A DNA stretch of 42,606 nucleotides, taken from contig ONDC01000041.1 of NCBI GenBank assembly GCA_900316495.1, positions 1 to 42,606 of the forward strand, in the 5' to 3' direction. The stretch is from an uncultured Eubacteriales bacterium (GTDB taxonomy: Bacteria; Bacillota; Clostridia; Oscillospirales; Acutalibacteraceae). The notes beneath the pieces were generated by a model. It ran no database searches. It was not told where the DNA came from and saw only the letters and a list, made by a program, of their open reading frames with translations. Below, piece after piece: positions 33,858 through 41,784 of the stretch (position 1 is its first letter; every line of letters begins with the position of its first letter). The position numbers were made by a program, and so were the translations under genes.

Positions 33858-34547
33858 ATGAAAACTTACCAAATTCATCTTCTGAGACATGGTATAACTG
33901 ACGGAAATGTGAAGGGACAATACATAGGCAGTAAGGATATTCCGCTGAATGATACGGGCATTTCGCACATCCGCTCACTGGATGAAAATTATATATATCC
34001 GGGTGCGGCTGCCTATTTCACCAGCCCGATGCAGCGATGCAGGCAGACTCTTGGCTTGATTTATCCGGACGTCAGACCGGTGGATATTGACGAGTTCCGC
34101 GAGTGTGACTTCGGAGATTTCGAGGGATTGACCGCCGGGGAGCTGAGTGACGACAAGTACTTTGCCGAGTGGCTTGCCTCCGACGGAAGCTGCGCGCCGC
34201 CGGGCGGAGAGTCGGGGGTTGAATTTGGCAGACGTGTCTGTCAGGCGTTTGAAAAGATCGTGGAGGCACTGATGAAGACGGGTATTCCGTCGGCGCTGAT
34301 CATGACCCACGCCGGCGTGATCATGACCATCCTAACGCAGTACGGACTGCCGGAGGCTTCCATGTCCGAATGGACGATGGAGCCGGGCTGCGGGTATTCG
34401 GTGAGGATTCACCCCCAGCTGTGGACGGCGGCAAGAAAGGTGGAGGTCTATCAGACCATTCCGCTGGCGAGGGAGGACGAGGATGAGTACGATGCCGAGT
34501 ATCTGATCGCGGACGCTCCGGAAAGGAGCGAGGACGCCGAGGAATAA
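33858..34547 (+). CDS. Histidine phosphatase superfamily protein
   Basis: A 229-residue member of the phosphoglycerate-mutase-like phosphatases. The catalytic motif is L-L-R10-H11-G12 near the start. A second Arg lies in TSPMQRCRQT, the proton donor Glu in FRECDFGDFEG, and the second His in MTHAGV. These proteins dephosphorylate small metabolites (cobalamin precursors, phosphoglycerate, others) through a phosphohistidine. The C-terminal 25 residues are strongly acidic (REDEDEYDAE). CGGAGGC lies 6 nt before ATG 33858. The substrate cannot be fixed; cobC-like or general phosphatase are both possible. Confidence 0.9.
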   Translation: MKTYQIHLLRHGITDGNVKGQYIGSKDIPLNDTGISHIRSLDENYIYPGAAAYFTSPMQRCRQTLGLIYPDVRPVDIDEFRECDFGDFEGLTAGELSDDKYFAEWLASDGSCAPPGGESGVEFGRRVCQAFEKIVEALMKTGIPSALIMTHAGVIMTILTQYGLPEASMSEWTMEPGCGYSVRIHPQLWTAARKVEVYQTIPLAREDEDEYDAEYLIADAPERSEDAEE

Positions 34548-34586
34548 AAAAATCAGCCCGGCGGCATGGAACCGCGGCGGGCTGAA
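34546..34586 (-). terminator. Terminator of the HPr-like gene
   Basis: On the minus strand TCAGCCCG / CGGGCTGA (with an inner CCGC/GCGG helix) is followed by a run of seven T. It directly abuts the stop of the converging phosphatase gene. Confidence 0.85.
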
Positions 34587-34611
34587 GAAATGAACGAATG
34601 AAGAAGGCTTA

Positions 34612-34845
34612 TCAGACGAGATGACGTGAAATTCTCTCCAGATAAGCGGCTGCTTCCTCCTCTGAGGCGTGAATGCCGAGCGTGACCTCACTGTCGAGGT
34701 CGAGCCCGAACACCGAGAGGATGGATTTTGCGTCGGCGACGTATCTGCCGGCGATCAGGTCGATGTCAAAGCGCTGTGTCATGGTGACGTTCACAAACTC
34801 CTTGATGTCGTTGGCTGTGCTGAATTTAATGCTTTTTCTGATCAT
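34612..34845 (-). CDS. HPr-like domain protein lacking the phosphorylatable histidine
   Basis: A 77-residue single-domain protein resembling the PTS phosphocarrier HPr in length and layout. The segment AGRYVADAKSILSVFGLDLDSEVTLGI matches the HPr region around the Ser46 helix (AKSIxxVxxLxxxxGxxI), and EEEAAAYLERI matches the C-terminal helix. The active-site loop that should read LHARPA is replaced by FSTANDI, so His15 is absent. It cannot relay phosphate in the normal way and may act as a regulator, for instance through its AKSI serine. ATG 34845 has AAGGGGA upstream. Its leader of about 110 nt is highly structured. Confidence 0.8.
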   Translation of the reverse strand: MIRKSIKFSTANDIKEFVNVTMTQRFDIDLIAGRYVADAKSILSVFGLDLDSEVTLGIHASEEEAAAYLERISRHLV

Positions 34846-34960
34846 TAAGCATTTCCCCTTCCAAAAAAACAAAAAGCAAAATCTATATGAAAGCTGAGGG
34901 GATGCTCCGTGAGCCGTGGAACGGAGTGTTTGTTTCACTCTCTACGGTCCCTCAGCTGTG
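34846..34960 (-). ncRNA. Structured 5' leader of the HPr-like gene (candidate regulatory RNA)
   Basis: The transcript from the promoter at 34964-34992 starts with a 9-bp closing stem, AGCTGAGGG (34957-34949) with CCCTCAGCT (34900-34892). Inside, two mutually exclusive helices are possible: GAGTG/CACTC (34924-34928 with 34936-34940) and CTCCGT/ACGGAG (34905-34910 with 34921-34926). CCGT/ACGG can join them. T-rich sequence follows the closing stem before the ribosome site. It matches no riboswitch class that I can recall by eye. Confidence 0.5.
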
Positions 34961-34963
34961 AAC

Positions 34964-34992
34964 ATTATAGTGCTTTGAAAAATGATTGTCAA
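34964..34992 (-). promoter_or_regulatory. Consensus promoter of the HPr-like gene
   Basis: Leftward TTGACA (34992-34987), 17 nt, TATAAT (34969-34964), all consensus bases. It lies about 120 nt before the start codon. Confidence 0.92.
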
Positions 34993-35118
34993 TGTGCAAA
35001 TCAACAGACATATTCTGAACACTTCCCTGAGATTATATGAAAACTACAAAAATTCGATGTTTGTTTGTATAATCCGACAGTGCTTAGGGAAGGATTATCA
35101 ACTTTCGGAGGTTATTCA

Positions 35119-35607
35119 ATGGAAAGACGGGACAAAAATAATTATTATCTCGACCTTGCCGAGATGGTGTCGCAGCGGTGTACCTGCCTGAGAAGGCGGT
35201 ACGGCGCGGTCATCGTCAAAAATGACGAGGTGGTTTCGACCGGATATGCGGGTGCGCCGCGGGGTCGCATGAACTGCACCGATCTCGGACGCTGCATCCG
35301 GGAGGAGCTGCAGGTACCGCGCGGAGAGCGCTATGAGCTTTGCCGGAGCGTTCATGCGGAGCAGAACGCCATCATCAGCGCCTCGCGCAACGAGATGATC
35401 GGCAGCTCGCTTTACCTTGTGGGCATCGATGTGAACACAGGCGGTTACGTCGCCAACGGCAACTGCTGCTCCATGTGCAAGCGCATGATCATCAATGCCG
35501 GCATTGCAAGGGTCTATATCCGCGACACCAAGGATGATTACCGCGTGATAGACGTGCAGAGCTGGATCGACAACGATGAATCGATCCAAGGCGTTGCCGG
35601 ATATTGA
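35119..35607 (+). CDS. Deoxycytidylate deaminase family protein
   Basis: A 162-residue zinc deaminase that would convert dCMP to dUMP, feeding thymidylate synthesis. The zinc and proton-shuttle motif is S-V-H79-A-E81. The second zinc motif is C117-x-x-C120 in NGNCCSMCKRMI; the residue before the first Cys is Cys and not the usual Pro. GYAGAPRGRMNC is the family's substrate loop. CGGAGG precedes ATG 35119; upstream in-frame starts lack a site. A ComEB-like role is less likely given the absence of com genes nearby. Confidence 0.92.
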   Translation: MERRDKNNYYLDLAEMVSQRCTCLRRRYGAVIVKNDEVVSTGYAGAPRGRMNCTDLGRCIREELQVPRGERYELCRSVHAEQNAIISASRNEMIGSSLYLVGIDVNTGGYVANGNCCSMCKRMIINAGIARVYIRDTKDDYRVIDVQSWIDNDESIQGVAGY

Positions 35608-35613
35608 GGAAAA

Positions 35614-35669
35614 CGCTGAATAAGCCGATTCTCGAAGCGCGGAATCGAGGGCTGCGGCTTTATGCAGCG
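35614..35669. other. Long imperfect hairpin after the deaminase gene
   Basis: CGCTG...ATAAGCCG...TCGA pairs imperfectly with TCGA...CGGCTTTAT...CAGCG over 56 nt. No T run follows. It may be a degenerate repeat or a weak terminator. Confidence 0.45.
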
Positions 35670-35743
35670 TCTCCTTAAGAATTTGTACGGAAAAAAATCA
35701 AAAAAAATAATTTAAAAATTTAACATACTGTTATTATTCTATG

Positions 35744-35749
35744 CTATAA
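35744..35749 (+). promoter_or_regulatory. Extended -10 promoter of the Ca2+ ATPase gene
   Basis: TGCTATAAT gives a TGn-extended -10 box. No good -35 lies at 17 nt (TTAACA is 19 nt away). It is 33 nt before the start codon. Confidence 0.6.
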
Positions 35750-35781
35750 TAGTAAAAAAGCATTCAGGAGGTTTTTATTGA

Positions 35782-38442
35782 ATGAAGATTTATGGTTTGA
35801 CCGATGCTGAGGTCGCCGAATCAAAGGCAAAATACGGCGACAACAGCATGACCGAACAAAAGGGCGAGACCTTTTGGCAAAAGCTGTGGGGAAATTTTCA
35901 GGATCCGATGATCCGCATCCTCTGCTTTGCCCTGATCGTCAATGTGGTGCTCTGCATTCTGGGGCAGGCGGACTGGTTTGAGCCGATAGGCATTACCGCC
36001 GCGATTCTTATCGCGACGCTTGTTTCCACCTATTCCGAGTACAATAACGAAAACGCCTTCCAGAAGCTGCAGGAGGAAGCGTCCCGCATCATGTGCAAGG
36101 TTTACCGCAACGGCGAGATCGTCGAGGTTTCCATCAACGACCTTGTGGTGGACGATTGTATTCTGCTCCAGTCGGGCGATAAGATCCCCGCCGACGGACT
36201 GCTGATCGACGGCGAGCTGAAGGTTGACCAGTCAGTGCTCAACGGCGAAAGCAAGGAAGCACTCAAGATCGCCATTCCCGACGATTACACCGAGAAGGAC
36301 GAGCCGCTCGACTTTCTCAATGAATATAAGGTGTTCAGAGGCGCTGTGGTCTGCTCCGGCAACGGTGTGATGAAGGTGACGGTTGTCGGCGACAGCTCTG
36401 TTTACGGCAAGATCGCCAGCGAACTGCAGGCGGATGACGACAGACAGTCCCCGCTTCAGGTCAAGCTCTCCAAGCTGGCAAACGGCATCAGCAAATTCGG
36501 TTACATAGGCGGTGCGCTGATTGCCGTAGCGTATTTGTTTATGAAATTCTTTGTCTCCAATCACTTCAACGGCGCGGAGATTGGCGCGTACTTCTCCCAT
36601 ACCGGCAATGTGATTCACGACTGCGTGGAAGCCCTGATGTTTGCGGTCATCATCATCGTGATGGCTGTTCCGGAGGGTCTGCCGCTTATGGTGGCGCTTG
36701 TTTCCGCGATGAACATGAACAAAATGCTCAAGGACAACGTCCTTGTGCGCAAGATCGTGGGTATCGAGACAGCCGGCAGCCTGAACATTCTGTTCAGCGA
36801 CAAGACCGGCACTATCACCAAGGGCAAGTTAGAGGTTGTCACCTTTATTGACGGCAATCTCAGCGAATACAAGGGTATCAATGACATTCCCGGCATGCTG
36901 GGCGATCTCATCACCATGAGCATCAAGAACAACACCGATTCGGTCATTTCCGGCGAGGGCGAAAGCCTCAAGATCGTGGGCGGCAACGCCACTGAGCGCG
37001 CCGTTCTCGGCTTTGCCGTGGAGAGCCACAAGGTGTTTGACGCGCCCAAGGTAAGCCAGATCCCCTTTAACAGCACCAACAAGTATTCCGCTTCCACCAT
37101 CGGCAGAAACGGAAGGTTCCTCACCCTGATCAAGGGCGCTCCCGAAAAAATGCTCAAAAAGTGCCGTTACTATTATGATCAGAACGGCGCGAGAGTTCCG
37201 CTTACCAATTCCGACGAAATCGACGCCAAAATGGATGAGCTTGCCACCCGCGCCATCCGCGTGCTTGCGTTTGCCACCTCTGACAGCGTCATCACAGACG
37301 GAAAGCTCCCCGAGGACGAGTGGACGCTGGTCGGCTTCGTCGGTATCCGCGACGAGGTTCGCCCCGAGTCCATCAAGGCGATCAAGGAGGCCAAGCGCGC
37401 CGGTGTGCAGGTCGTTATGATTACCGGCGACCGCAAGGAGACCGCTGTCGCCATTGCCAAAGATTCCGGCATTCTGCAGAAGGAAAGCGATCTTGTCTTT
37501 ACCTCCGACGAGCTTGCCGCCATGTCGGATGAAGAGATCAGCAAAGTCATCCGGAAGATCCGCGTCATTGCCCGCGCCCTGCCCTCCGACAAGAGCCGTC
37601 TGGTTCGCATCGCGCAGGAGAGAAACCTCGTGGTCGGCATGACCGGCGACGGCGTGAACGACTCGCCCGCTCTGAAGAAGGCAGACGTCGGCTTCGCCAT
37701 GGGCGGCGGCACCGAGGTCGCCAAGGAAGCGGGAGACATCGTCATCCTGGACGACAACTTCCTCTCCATCGAAAAGGCGATTCTCTATGGCAGAACCATC
37801 TTTAACAGCATCCGTAAATTCATCGTCTTCCAGCTTACCATCAACATTTCGGCGGTTGTGATTTCCTTCATTTGTCCGCTGCTCAACATGAGCAACCCGC
37901 TTACCATCACGCAGATTCTCTGGGTCAACCTCGTCATGGACACCCTCGCGGCGCTTGCCTTCGGCGGTGAACCGGCGCTCCGCAGATTCATGCGCGAGAA
38001 GCCCAAGAGACGCGACGAGAGCATCATCAGCCGTTCTATGTGGTCTTCCATCGGCGTCGGCGCGGGCTATACCGTGTTGATCAGCCTGATCTTCCTGATC
38101 GTCGGCAACAACTGGTTCTATGAGTGGAAATATTTCCCTGAGATTCATAGAACGGGTTACTTTGCGTTGTTCATCTTCATTGCCATCTTTAACGCCTTCA
38201 ACGCAAGAACGGAAGAGCTGAATCTGTTCGACAACATCACCCGCAACAGAAACTTCCTCAAGATCATGGCGTTGATCGCCGTGGTGCAGGTGATGCTCAC
38301 CTATCTCGGCGGCGACATCTTCCAGTGCTACGGTCTGGATTTTGCACACTGGTGCCTGATTCTCATTCTTGCCTTTGTCATTATTCCCGTGGATATTATC
38401 AGAAAGTGCGTGATGAAAATTCTTGACGTTGACAGGAAGTAA
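35782..38442 (+). CDS. P-type calcium-transporting ATPase
   Basis: A cation pump of 886 residues in the cytoplasmic membrane, of the type IIA/IIB (SERCA/PMCA-like) group. The phosphorylation motif is D340-K-T-G-T. The ion-site helix 4 has VPEGLPLMVAL, typical of Ca2+ pumps; TGES appears as LNGESKEA in the actuator domain; nucleotide binding shows KGAPE; the hinge has MTGDGVNDSPALKKADVGFAMG. About ten membrane spans are visible, with VNLVMDTLAALAFG in helix 6. It exports Ca2+ using ATP. AGGAGG lies 11 nt before ATG 35782. Transcribed alone and closed by a strong terminator. Confidence 0.95.
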   Translation: MKIYGLTDAEVAESKAKYGDNSMTEQKGETFWQKLWGNFQDPMIRILCFALIVNVVLCILGQADWFEPIGITAAILIATLVSTYSEYNNENAFQKLQEEASRIMCKVYRNGEIVEVSINDLVVDDCILLQSGDKIPADGLLIDGELKVDQSVLNGESKEALKIAIPDDYTEKDEPLDFLNEYKVFRGAVVCSGNGVMKVTVVGDSSVYGKIASELQADDDRQSPLQVKLSKLANGISKFGYIGGALIAVAYLFMKFFVSNHFNGAEIGAYFSHTGNVIHDCVEALMFAVIIIVMAVPEGLPLMVALVSAMNMNKMLKDNVLVRKIVGIETAGSLNILFSDKTGTITKGKLEVVTFIDGNLSEYKGINDIPGMLGDLITMSIKNNTDSVISGEGESLKIVGGNATERAVLGFAVESHKVFDAPKVSQIPFNSTNKYSASTIGRNGRFLTLIKGAPEKMLKKCRYYYDQNGARVPLTNSDEIDAKMDELATRAIRVLAFATSDSVITDGKLPEDEWTLVGFVGIRDEVRPESIKAIKEAKRAGVQVVMITGDRKETAVAIAKDSGILQKESDLVFTSDELAAMSDEEISKVIRKIRVIARALPSDKSRLVRIAQERNLVVGMTGDGVNDSPALKKADVGFAMGGGTEVAKEAGDIVILDDNFLSIEKAILYGRTIFNSIRKFIVFQLTINISAVVISFICPLLNMSNPLTITQILWVNLVMDTLAALAFGGEPALRRFMREKPKRRDESIISRSMWSSIGVGAGYTVLISLIFLIVGNNWFYEWKYFPEIHRTGYFALFIFIAIFNAFNARTEELNLFDNITRNRNFLKIMALIAVVQVMLTYLGGDIFQCYGLDFAHWCLILILAFVIIPVDIIRKCVMKILDVDRK

Positions 38443-38486
38443 TCTGTACCCCAAACCCGCATCCATTTGACTGAATTAATAGAATG

Positions 38487-38534
38487 CAACACACGTTGTC
38501 CCTTTTTCATTGCTGAACAACGTGTGTTGTTTTT
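38487..38534 (+). terminator. Terminator of the Ca2+ ATPase gene
   Basis: CAACACACGTTGT and ACAACGTGTGTTG form a 13-bp perfect stem followed by TTTTT. Confidence 0.92.
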
Positions 38535-38587
38535 ATATTCTTTAAACAAAATTCACACAATCCTGCGAAAGTGAGAGGCTACCTGCC

Positions 38588-38617
38588 TTGACACGCCGTT
38601 GAAAAATATGGTATAAT
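38588..38617 (+). promoter_or_regulatory. Promoter of the citrate synthase gene
   Basis: TTGACA (38588-38593), 18 nt, TATAAT (38612-38617), about 88 nt before the start codon at 38706. Confidence 0.85.
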
Positions 38618-38705
38618 ATTCAAAAATCAAATGTTAATAATGTGTATTCTGCATATTCATCGGCGTTTCATGAATCACACGGCAGGCACCGGAGGGAGAG
38701 CGACA

Positions 38706-40037
38706 ATGACAAGCAAGGAACTGAATCTTTATACAGCGGGCAAGAGGGAAATATGCGTTGCCAACGACACGATCTCGGACTTACTGTTCAAGGAATACGG
38801 CGTTAACCGAGGATTGCGCGACGTCAACGGGAAGGGCGTGTTGGCGGGACTCACGAGAATTTCCAAGATCACGTCCTTCAAGGATGTGAACGGCGTAAAA
38901 ACCCCCTGCGACGGTGAGTTGTGGTACCGCGGGTACAGAATCAACACGTTGATTGAGGAGCTGAGCCGCTATGAGCTGGGGTTTGAAAAGACCGCGTATC
39001 TTCTCCTTTTCGGAGAAAAGCCCTCGCAGCGGGAGGAGGACGAATTCTGCTATTTCCTCGGCAAATGCATGAAGCTGCCGGTCAATTTTACCCGCAACGT
39101 CATCATGGAGGGACCATCAAGGGATGTCATGAATTCCATGACCAAGAGCATTCTGACGCTGGCTTCCTATGACAAGGAGGTGAATGCCGCTACGGTGGAA
39201 TGCTGTATACGTCAGTGCATGGAGCTGATCGCTGTGTTCCCGATGCTGGCGGTGTACGGCTATCACGCCTACAATCACTATATGAACGACGCCAGCATGT
39301 ATATTCACAGACCGCGCCCGGAGCTTTCCACCGCGGAAAATATATTGCGCATGTTGCGCCCTGACCGCGCGTACACCCGTCTGGAGGCAAAGGTGCTTGA
39401 CATTGTGCTGATGCTCCATATGGAACACGGCGGTGGGAACAATTCCACCTTCACCACCCGGGTCGTCACATCGTCCGGCTCCGACACCTACTCCGCGATT
39501 GCCGCCGCAATGTCCTCGCTCAAGGGACCGAAGCACGGCGGCGCAAACATCAAGGTCATGGAGATGATACAGGATATCCGCAAGCACGTCTCCGACAAAA
39601 CCGACCGCGAGGAGGTCAGGGCGTATCTCAGCAGGATCATTGACGGAAAGGCGTTTGACGGCAAGGGTCTGATTTACGGCATGGGACACGCGGTGTATTC
39701 CGTTTCCGACCCGAGAGAGCGAATTCTCAAATCCTATGTCGAAAGTCTGGCCAGCGCCAAGCATCAGGAGGAAAACATCATTCTCTACAATATTATTGAG
39801 GAGGAAGCGCCTAAGCTCATTGCCGAGAAGCGCCACATCTTTAAGGGAGTCAGCCCGAATGTCGATTTCTACAGCGGATTTGTATATGAGATGCTGGGAA
39901 TACCCATTGAGCTTTACACCCCGCTCTTTGCCATTGCCAGAATTGTCGGATGGAGCGCCCACCGCATTGAAGAAATGATCGGCATGAATAAAATTATCCG
40001 TCCCGCCTATATGAGCGTGATGGATGAGCTGGAATAA
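38706..40037 (+). CDS. Citrate synthase
   Basis: Condenses acetyl-CoA with oxaloacetate to give citrate. It has 443 residues. Catalytic regions are MEHGGGNNSTFTTR (first active-site His), GPKHGGANIKVMEM, GMGHAVYSVSDPR (second His) and SPNVDFYSGFVY (catalytic Asp). An N-terminal extension of about 60 residues precedes GELWYRGYRI. ATG 38706 follows GGAGGGAG; earlier in-frame starts from 38631 lack a site. In an anaerobe of this kind it would supply 2-oxoglutarate for glutamate synthesis, but aconitase and isocitrate dehydrogenase are not in the window. Confidence 0.95.
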   Translation: MTSKELNLYTAGKREICVANDTISDLLFKEYGVNRGLRDVNGKGVLAGLTRISKITSFKDVNGVKTPCDGELWYRGYRINTLIEELSRYELGFEKTAYLLLFGEKPSQREEDEFCYFLGKCMKLPVNFTRNVIMEGPSRDVMNSMTKSILTLASYDKEVNAATVECCIRQCMELIAVFPMLAVYGYHAYNHYMNDASMYIHRPRPELSTAENILRMLRPDRAYTRLEAKVLDIVLMLHMEHGGGNNSTFTTRVVTSSGSDTYSAIAAAMSSLKGPKHGGANIKVMEMIQDIRKHVSDKTDREEVRAYLSRIIDGKAFDGKGLIYGMGHAVYSVSDPRERILKSYVESLASAKHQEENIILYNIIEEEAPKLIAEKRHIFKGVSPNVDFYSGFVYEMLGIPIELYTPLFAIARIVGWSAHRIEEMIGMNKIIRPAYMSVMDELE

Positions 40038-40047
40038 GTCTGATACT

Positions 40048-40085
40048 GCGGCACGGGAGCGTCTTTTCTTCTGTGCCGCTTTTTT
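40048..40085 (+). terminator. Terminator of citrate synthase gene
   Basis: GCGGCAC / GTGCCGC with an 18-nt loop and six T, beginning 11 nt after the stop. Confidence 0.88.
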
Positions 40086-40119
40086 CTCACGGACAAAATA
40101 TTAAGCATTGTGATATAAA

Positions 40120-40147
40120 TTGTTAAAGAACTGTTAATGAATATAGT
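40120..40147 (+). promoter_or_regulatory. Promoter of the TerD cluster
   Basis: TTGTTA (40120-40125), 16 nt, TATAGT (40142-40147), ending 36 nt before the first TerD start codon. Confidence 0.6.
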
Positions 40148-40183
40148 ATATATTTAGTAATATGAAAGGAACGGTGGTTATCA

Positions 40184-40747
40184 ATGGCTGTAAATCTTAG
40201 AAAAGGCGAAAAGGTCAATCTTTCCTCTGTCAATAACCGTGTGGCAGGCGTAATCGTAGGTCTTGGATGGGACTGCGCCAAGGAGGGCAGCGCAAGCGTG
40301 GATTGCGACGCCTCCGCCATTATCTGCGGAGTGGACGGAAAGGCAATTGATGTAATATGCTTTAACAAGATGCGCAGCGTCAACGACGCTGTGATCTACA
40401 CGGGCGACAGTCAGACCGGCGAGGGCAACGGCGACAATGAGCGCATTTATATCAACTTCACCAAGCTGCCCGCGAATATCGGAAAGATTGTCATCTCGGC
40501 GAATATATACGACGCGAAGGCGAAGCGCCAGCATTTCGGCATGATCAACAACGCGTTTGTTCGCGTGGTCAACTGGAAAACCGGTCAGGAAATGTGCCGC
40601 TTCAACCTCACCGACAATTACAGCGGCATGACAGGCATTATTGCCGCCGAGATCTTTCGCACAGCGGCGGGATGGGACTTTGCTCCTGTTGGCCGAGCTA
40701 TTCAGGAGGCCAGCCGTTTGCAGTCCATTGTCAAGCTGTATCAGTAA
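40184..40747 (+). CDS. TerD-family stress protein, first copy
   Basis: A 187-residue TerD/TerZ-domain protein. Family marks are the start MAVNLRKGEKVNL, IVGLGWD, VDCDASAI, and the calcium loop Y-T-G-D-S-x-T-G-E-G-N-G-D-N-E-R-I with all usual acidic ligands, followed by IYINFTKLP. The C-terminal RTAAGWDFAPVG is also typical. TerD proteins bind Ca2+ and belong to stress-response gene clusters (tellurite, phage and toxin resistance in some hosts). AAAGGA lies 10 nt upstream. The next gene begins 26 nt after the stop. No TerC, TerB or vWA gene is present within the window. Confidence 0.94.
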   Translation: MAVNLRKGEKVNLSSVNNRVAGVIVGLGWDCAKEGSASVDCDASAIICGVDGKAIDVICFNKMRSVNDAVIYTGDSQTGEGNGDNERIYINFTKLPANIGKIVISANIYDAKAKRQHFGMINNAFVRVVNWKTGQEMCRFNLTDNYSGMTGIIAAEIFRTAAGWDFAPVGRAIQEASRLQSIVKLYQ

Positions 40748-40773
40748 TTGAGTAACCCGGAGGAACATATCGC

Positions 40774-41763
40774 ATGAAATCCTTATTATCAGATAACTCC
40801 ATCATGGACGTCATCGTCAATGCGACCATTCCCGACAAGGACGGAAATGACCGCCATCTTCCCGATGGATTCAGGCTGCCCGAGTTAGAGGACGAAAAGC
40901 TCGCCCGATTCGCCGACGGCGCGATCGACGGCATTTTCATTTATCACACCGAGCATCAGACTATTTCGGATGAGGCGAGAGAGCTGCTGGTCAAGGCGAT
41001 GAAGGCCGTCGGGAAGGGCGACAGGGAGGAGGCCAAAAAGCGCTTTGAGGAACTGGGGACAAAGGCGCGCGCCATTTCCGCTATTGACGACCTGCAGCAA
41101 TACATCATCGATCACAAAGAGTCGGTTTCCGCGGAGAACGTCGTGAAATTCGCGCTTTATACGCTTTACAACACGGCGGATCGCGAGTCGCTGAAATTCG
41201 CTCTCTCCATGCTGGAGCTTGTCAGGCTGGACGATGACAGTCTGAAGGACATTCTCCGGGTGGTGGGTCTCTCGGATGAATTTACGCTGTTTGTCATCTT
41301 TATCATGCAGCAGTGGGAGAACGCCAATGAGGAAATCTTCCGCCTTGCCCGCAGGACGAAGGGCTGGGGCAGAATTCACGCTATTGAACGCCTGATTCCC
41401 GATACGCCTGAAATCAGGGACTGGCTGCTGCGAGAGGGAATACACAACACCGTCCTTCCCGCCTACAGCGCCTTGAACTGCTGGGAAGGCTCGGAAGCGG
41501 AAAATCTTCTGTTTTCCGGGAATGTCTCCCCGGAGGACTTTGCCGCGATAAGCAATCTCATGGGCGCCCTGCTCGATGAAGGTCCCTGTCCCGGACTCTC
41601 CGAGCTGGAAAAGAGCGACGAGGTCGTCAAGGCGTATCTGCGCAGAGCGAAGGAAATGCCTTCGGAAAGCATCGACGGCGCGGTGATCGACAAGATCAAA
41701 GAGCGCTATTCCGGCGTGGACGGAGAAATCACGTCGCTTGTTTCACAGATTATTTTCAGATGA
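40774..41763 (+). CDS. Uncharacterised helical protein between two TerD genes
   Basis: A 329-residue soluble protein that I do not recognise. It has no signal peptide or membrane span. The first 90 residues include LPDGFRLPELEDEKLARFADGA, then helical stretches. Residues about 115-290 read like short antiparallel helical repeats (KFALYTLYN, LKFALSMLELVRLDD, HAIERLIPDTPEIRDWLL), suggesting HEAT/armadillo-like packing. No catalytic motif is evident. GGAGG is 10 nt before ATG 40774. It sits 26 nt after the first TerD gene and 21 nt before the second, so all three should be made together, and it may scaffold or modulate the TerD proteins. Confidence 0.75.
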   Translation: MKSLLSDNSIMDVIVNATIPDKDGNDRHLPDGFRLPELEDEKLARFADGAIDGIFIYHTEHQTISDEARELLVKAMKAVGKGDREEAKKRFEELGTKARAISAIDDLQQYIIDHKESVSAENVVKFALYTLYNTADRESLKFALSMLELVRLDDDSLKDILRVVGLSDEFTLFVIFIMQQWENANEEIFRLARRTKGWGRIHAIERLIPDTPEIRDWLLREGIHNTVLPAYSALNCWEGSEAENLLFSGNVSPEDFAAISNLMGALLDEGPCPGLSELEKSDEVVKAYLRRAKEMPSESIDGAVIDKIKERYSGVDGEITSLVSQIIFR

Positions 41764-41784
41764 TGACAGGAGATGAAGCGTATT

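Noticed and set aside
36829-38466. Minus-strand open frame of 545 codons
   Set aside because: Antisense to the calcium ATPase, with no own ribosome site or family features.
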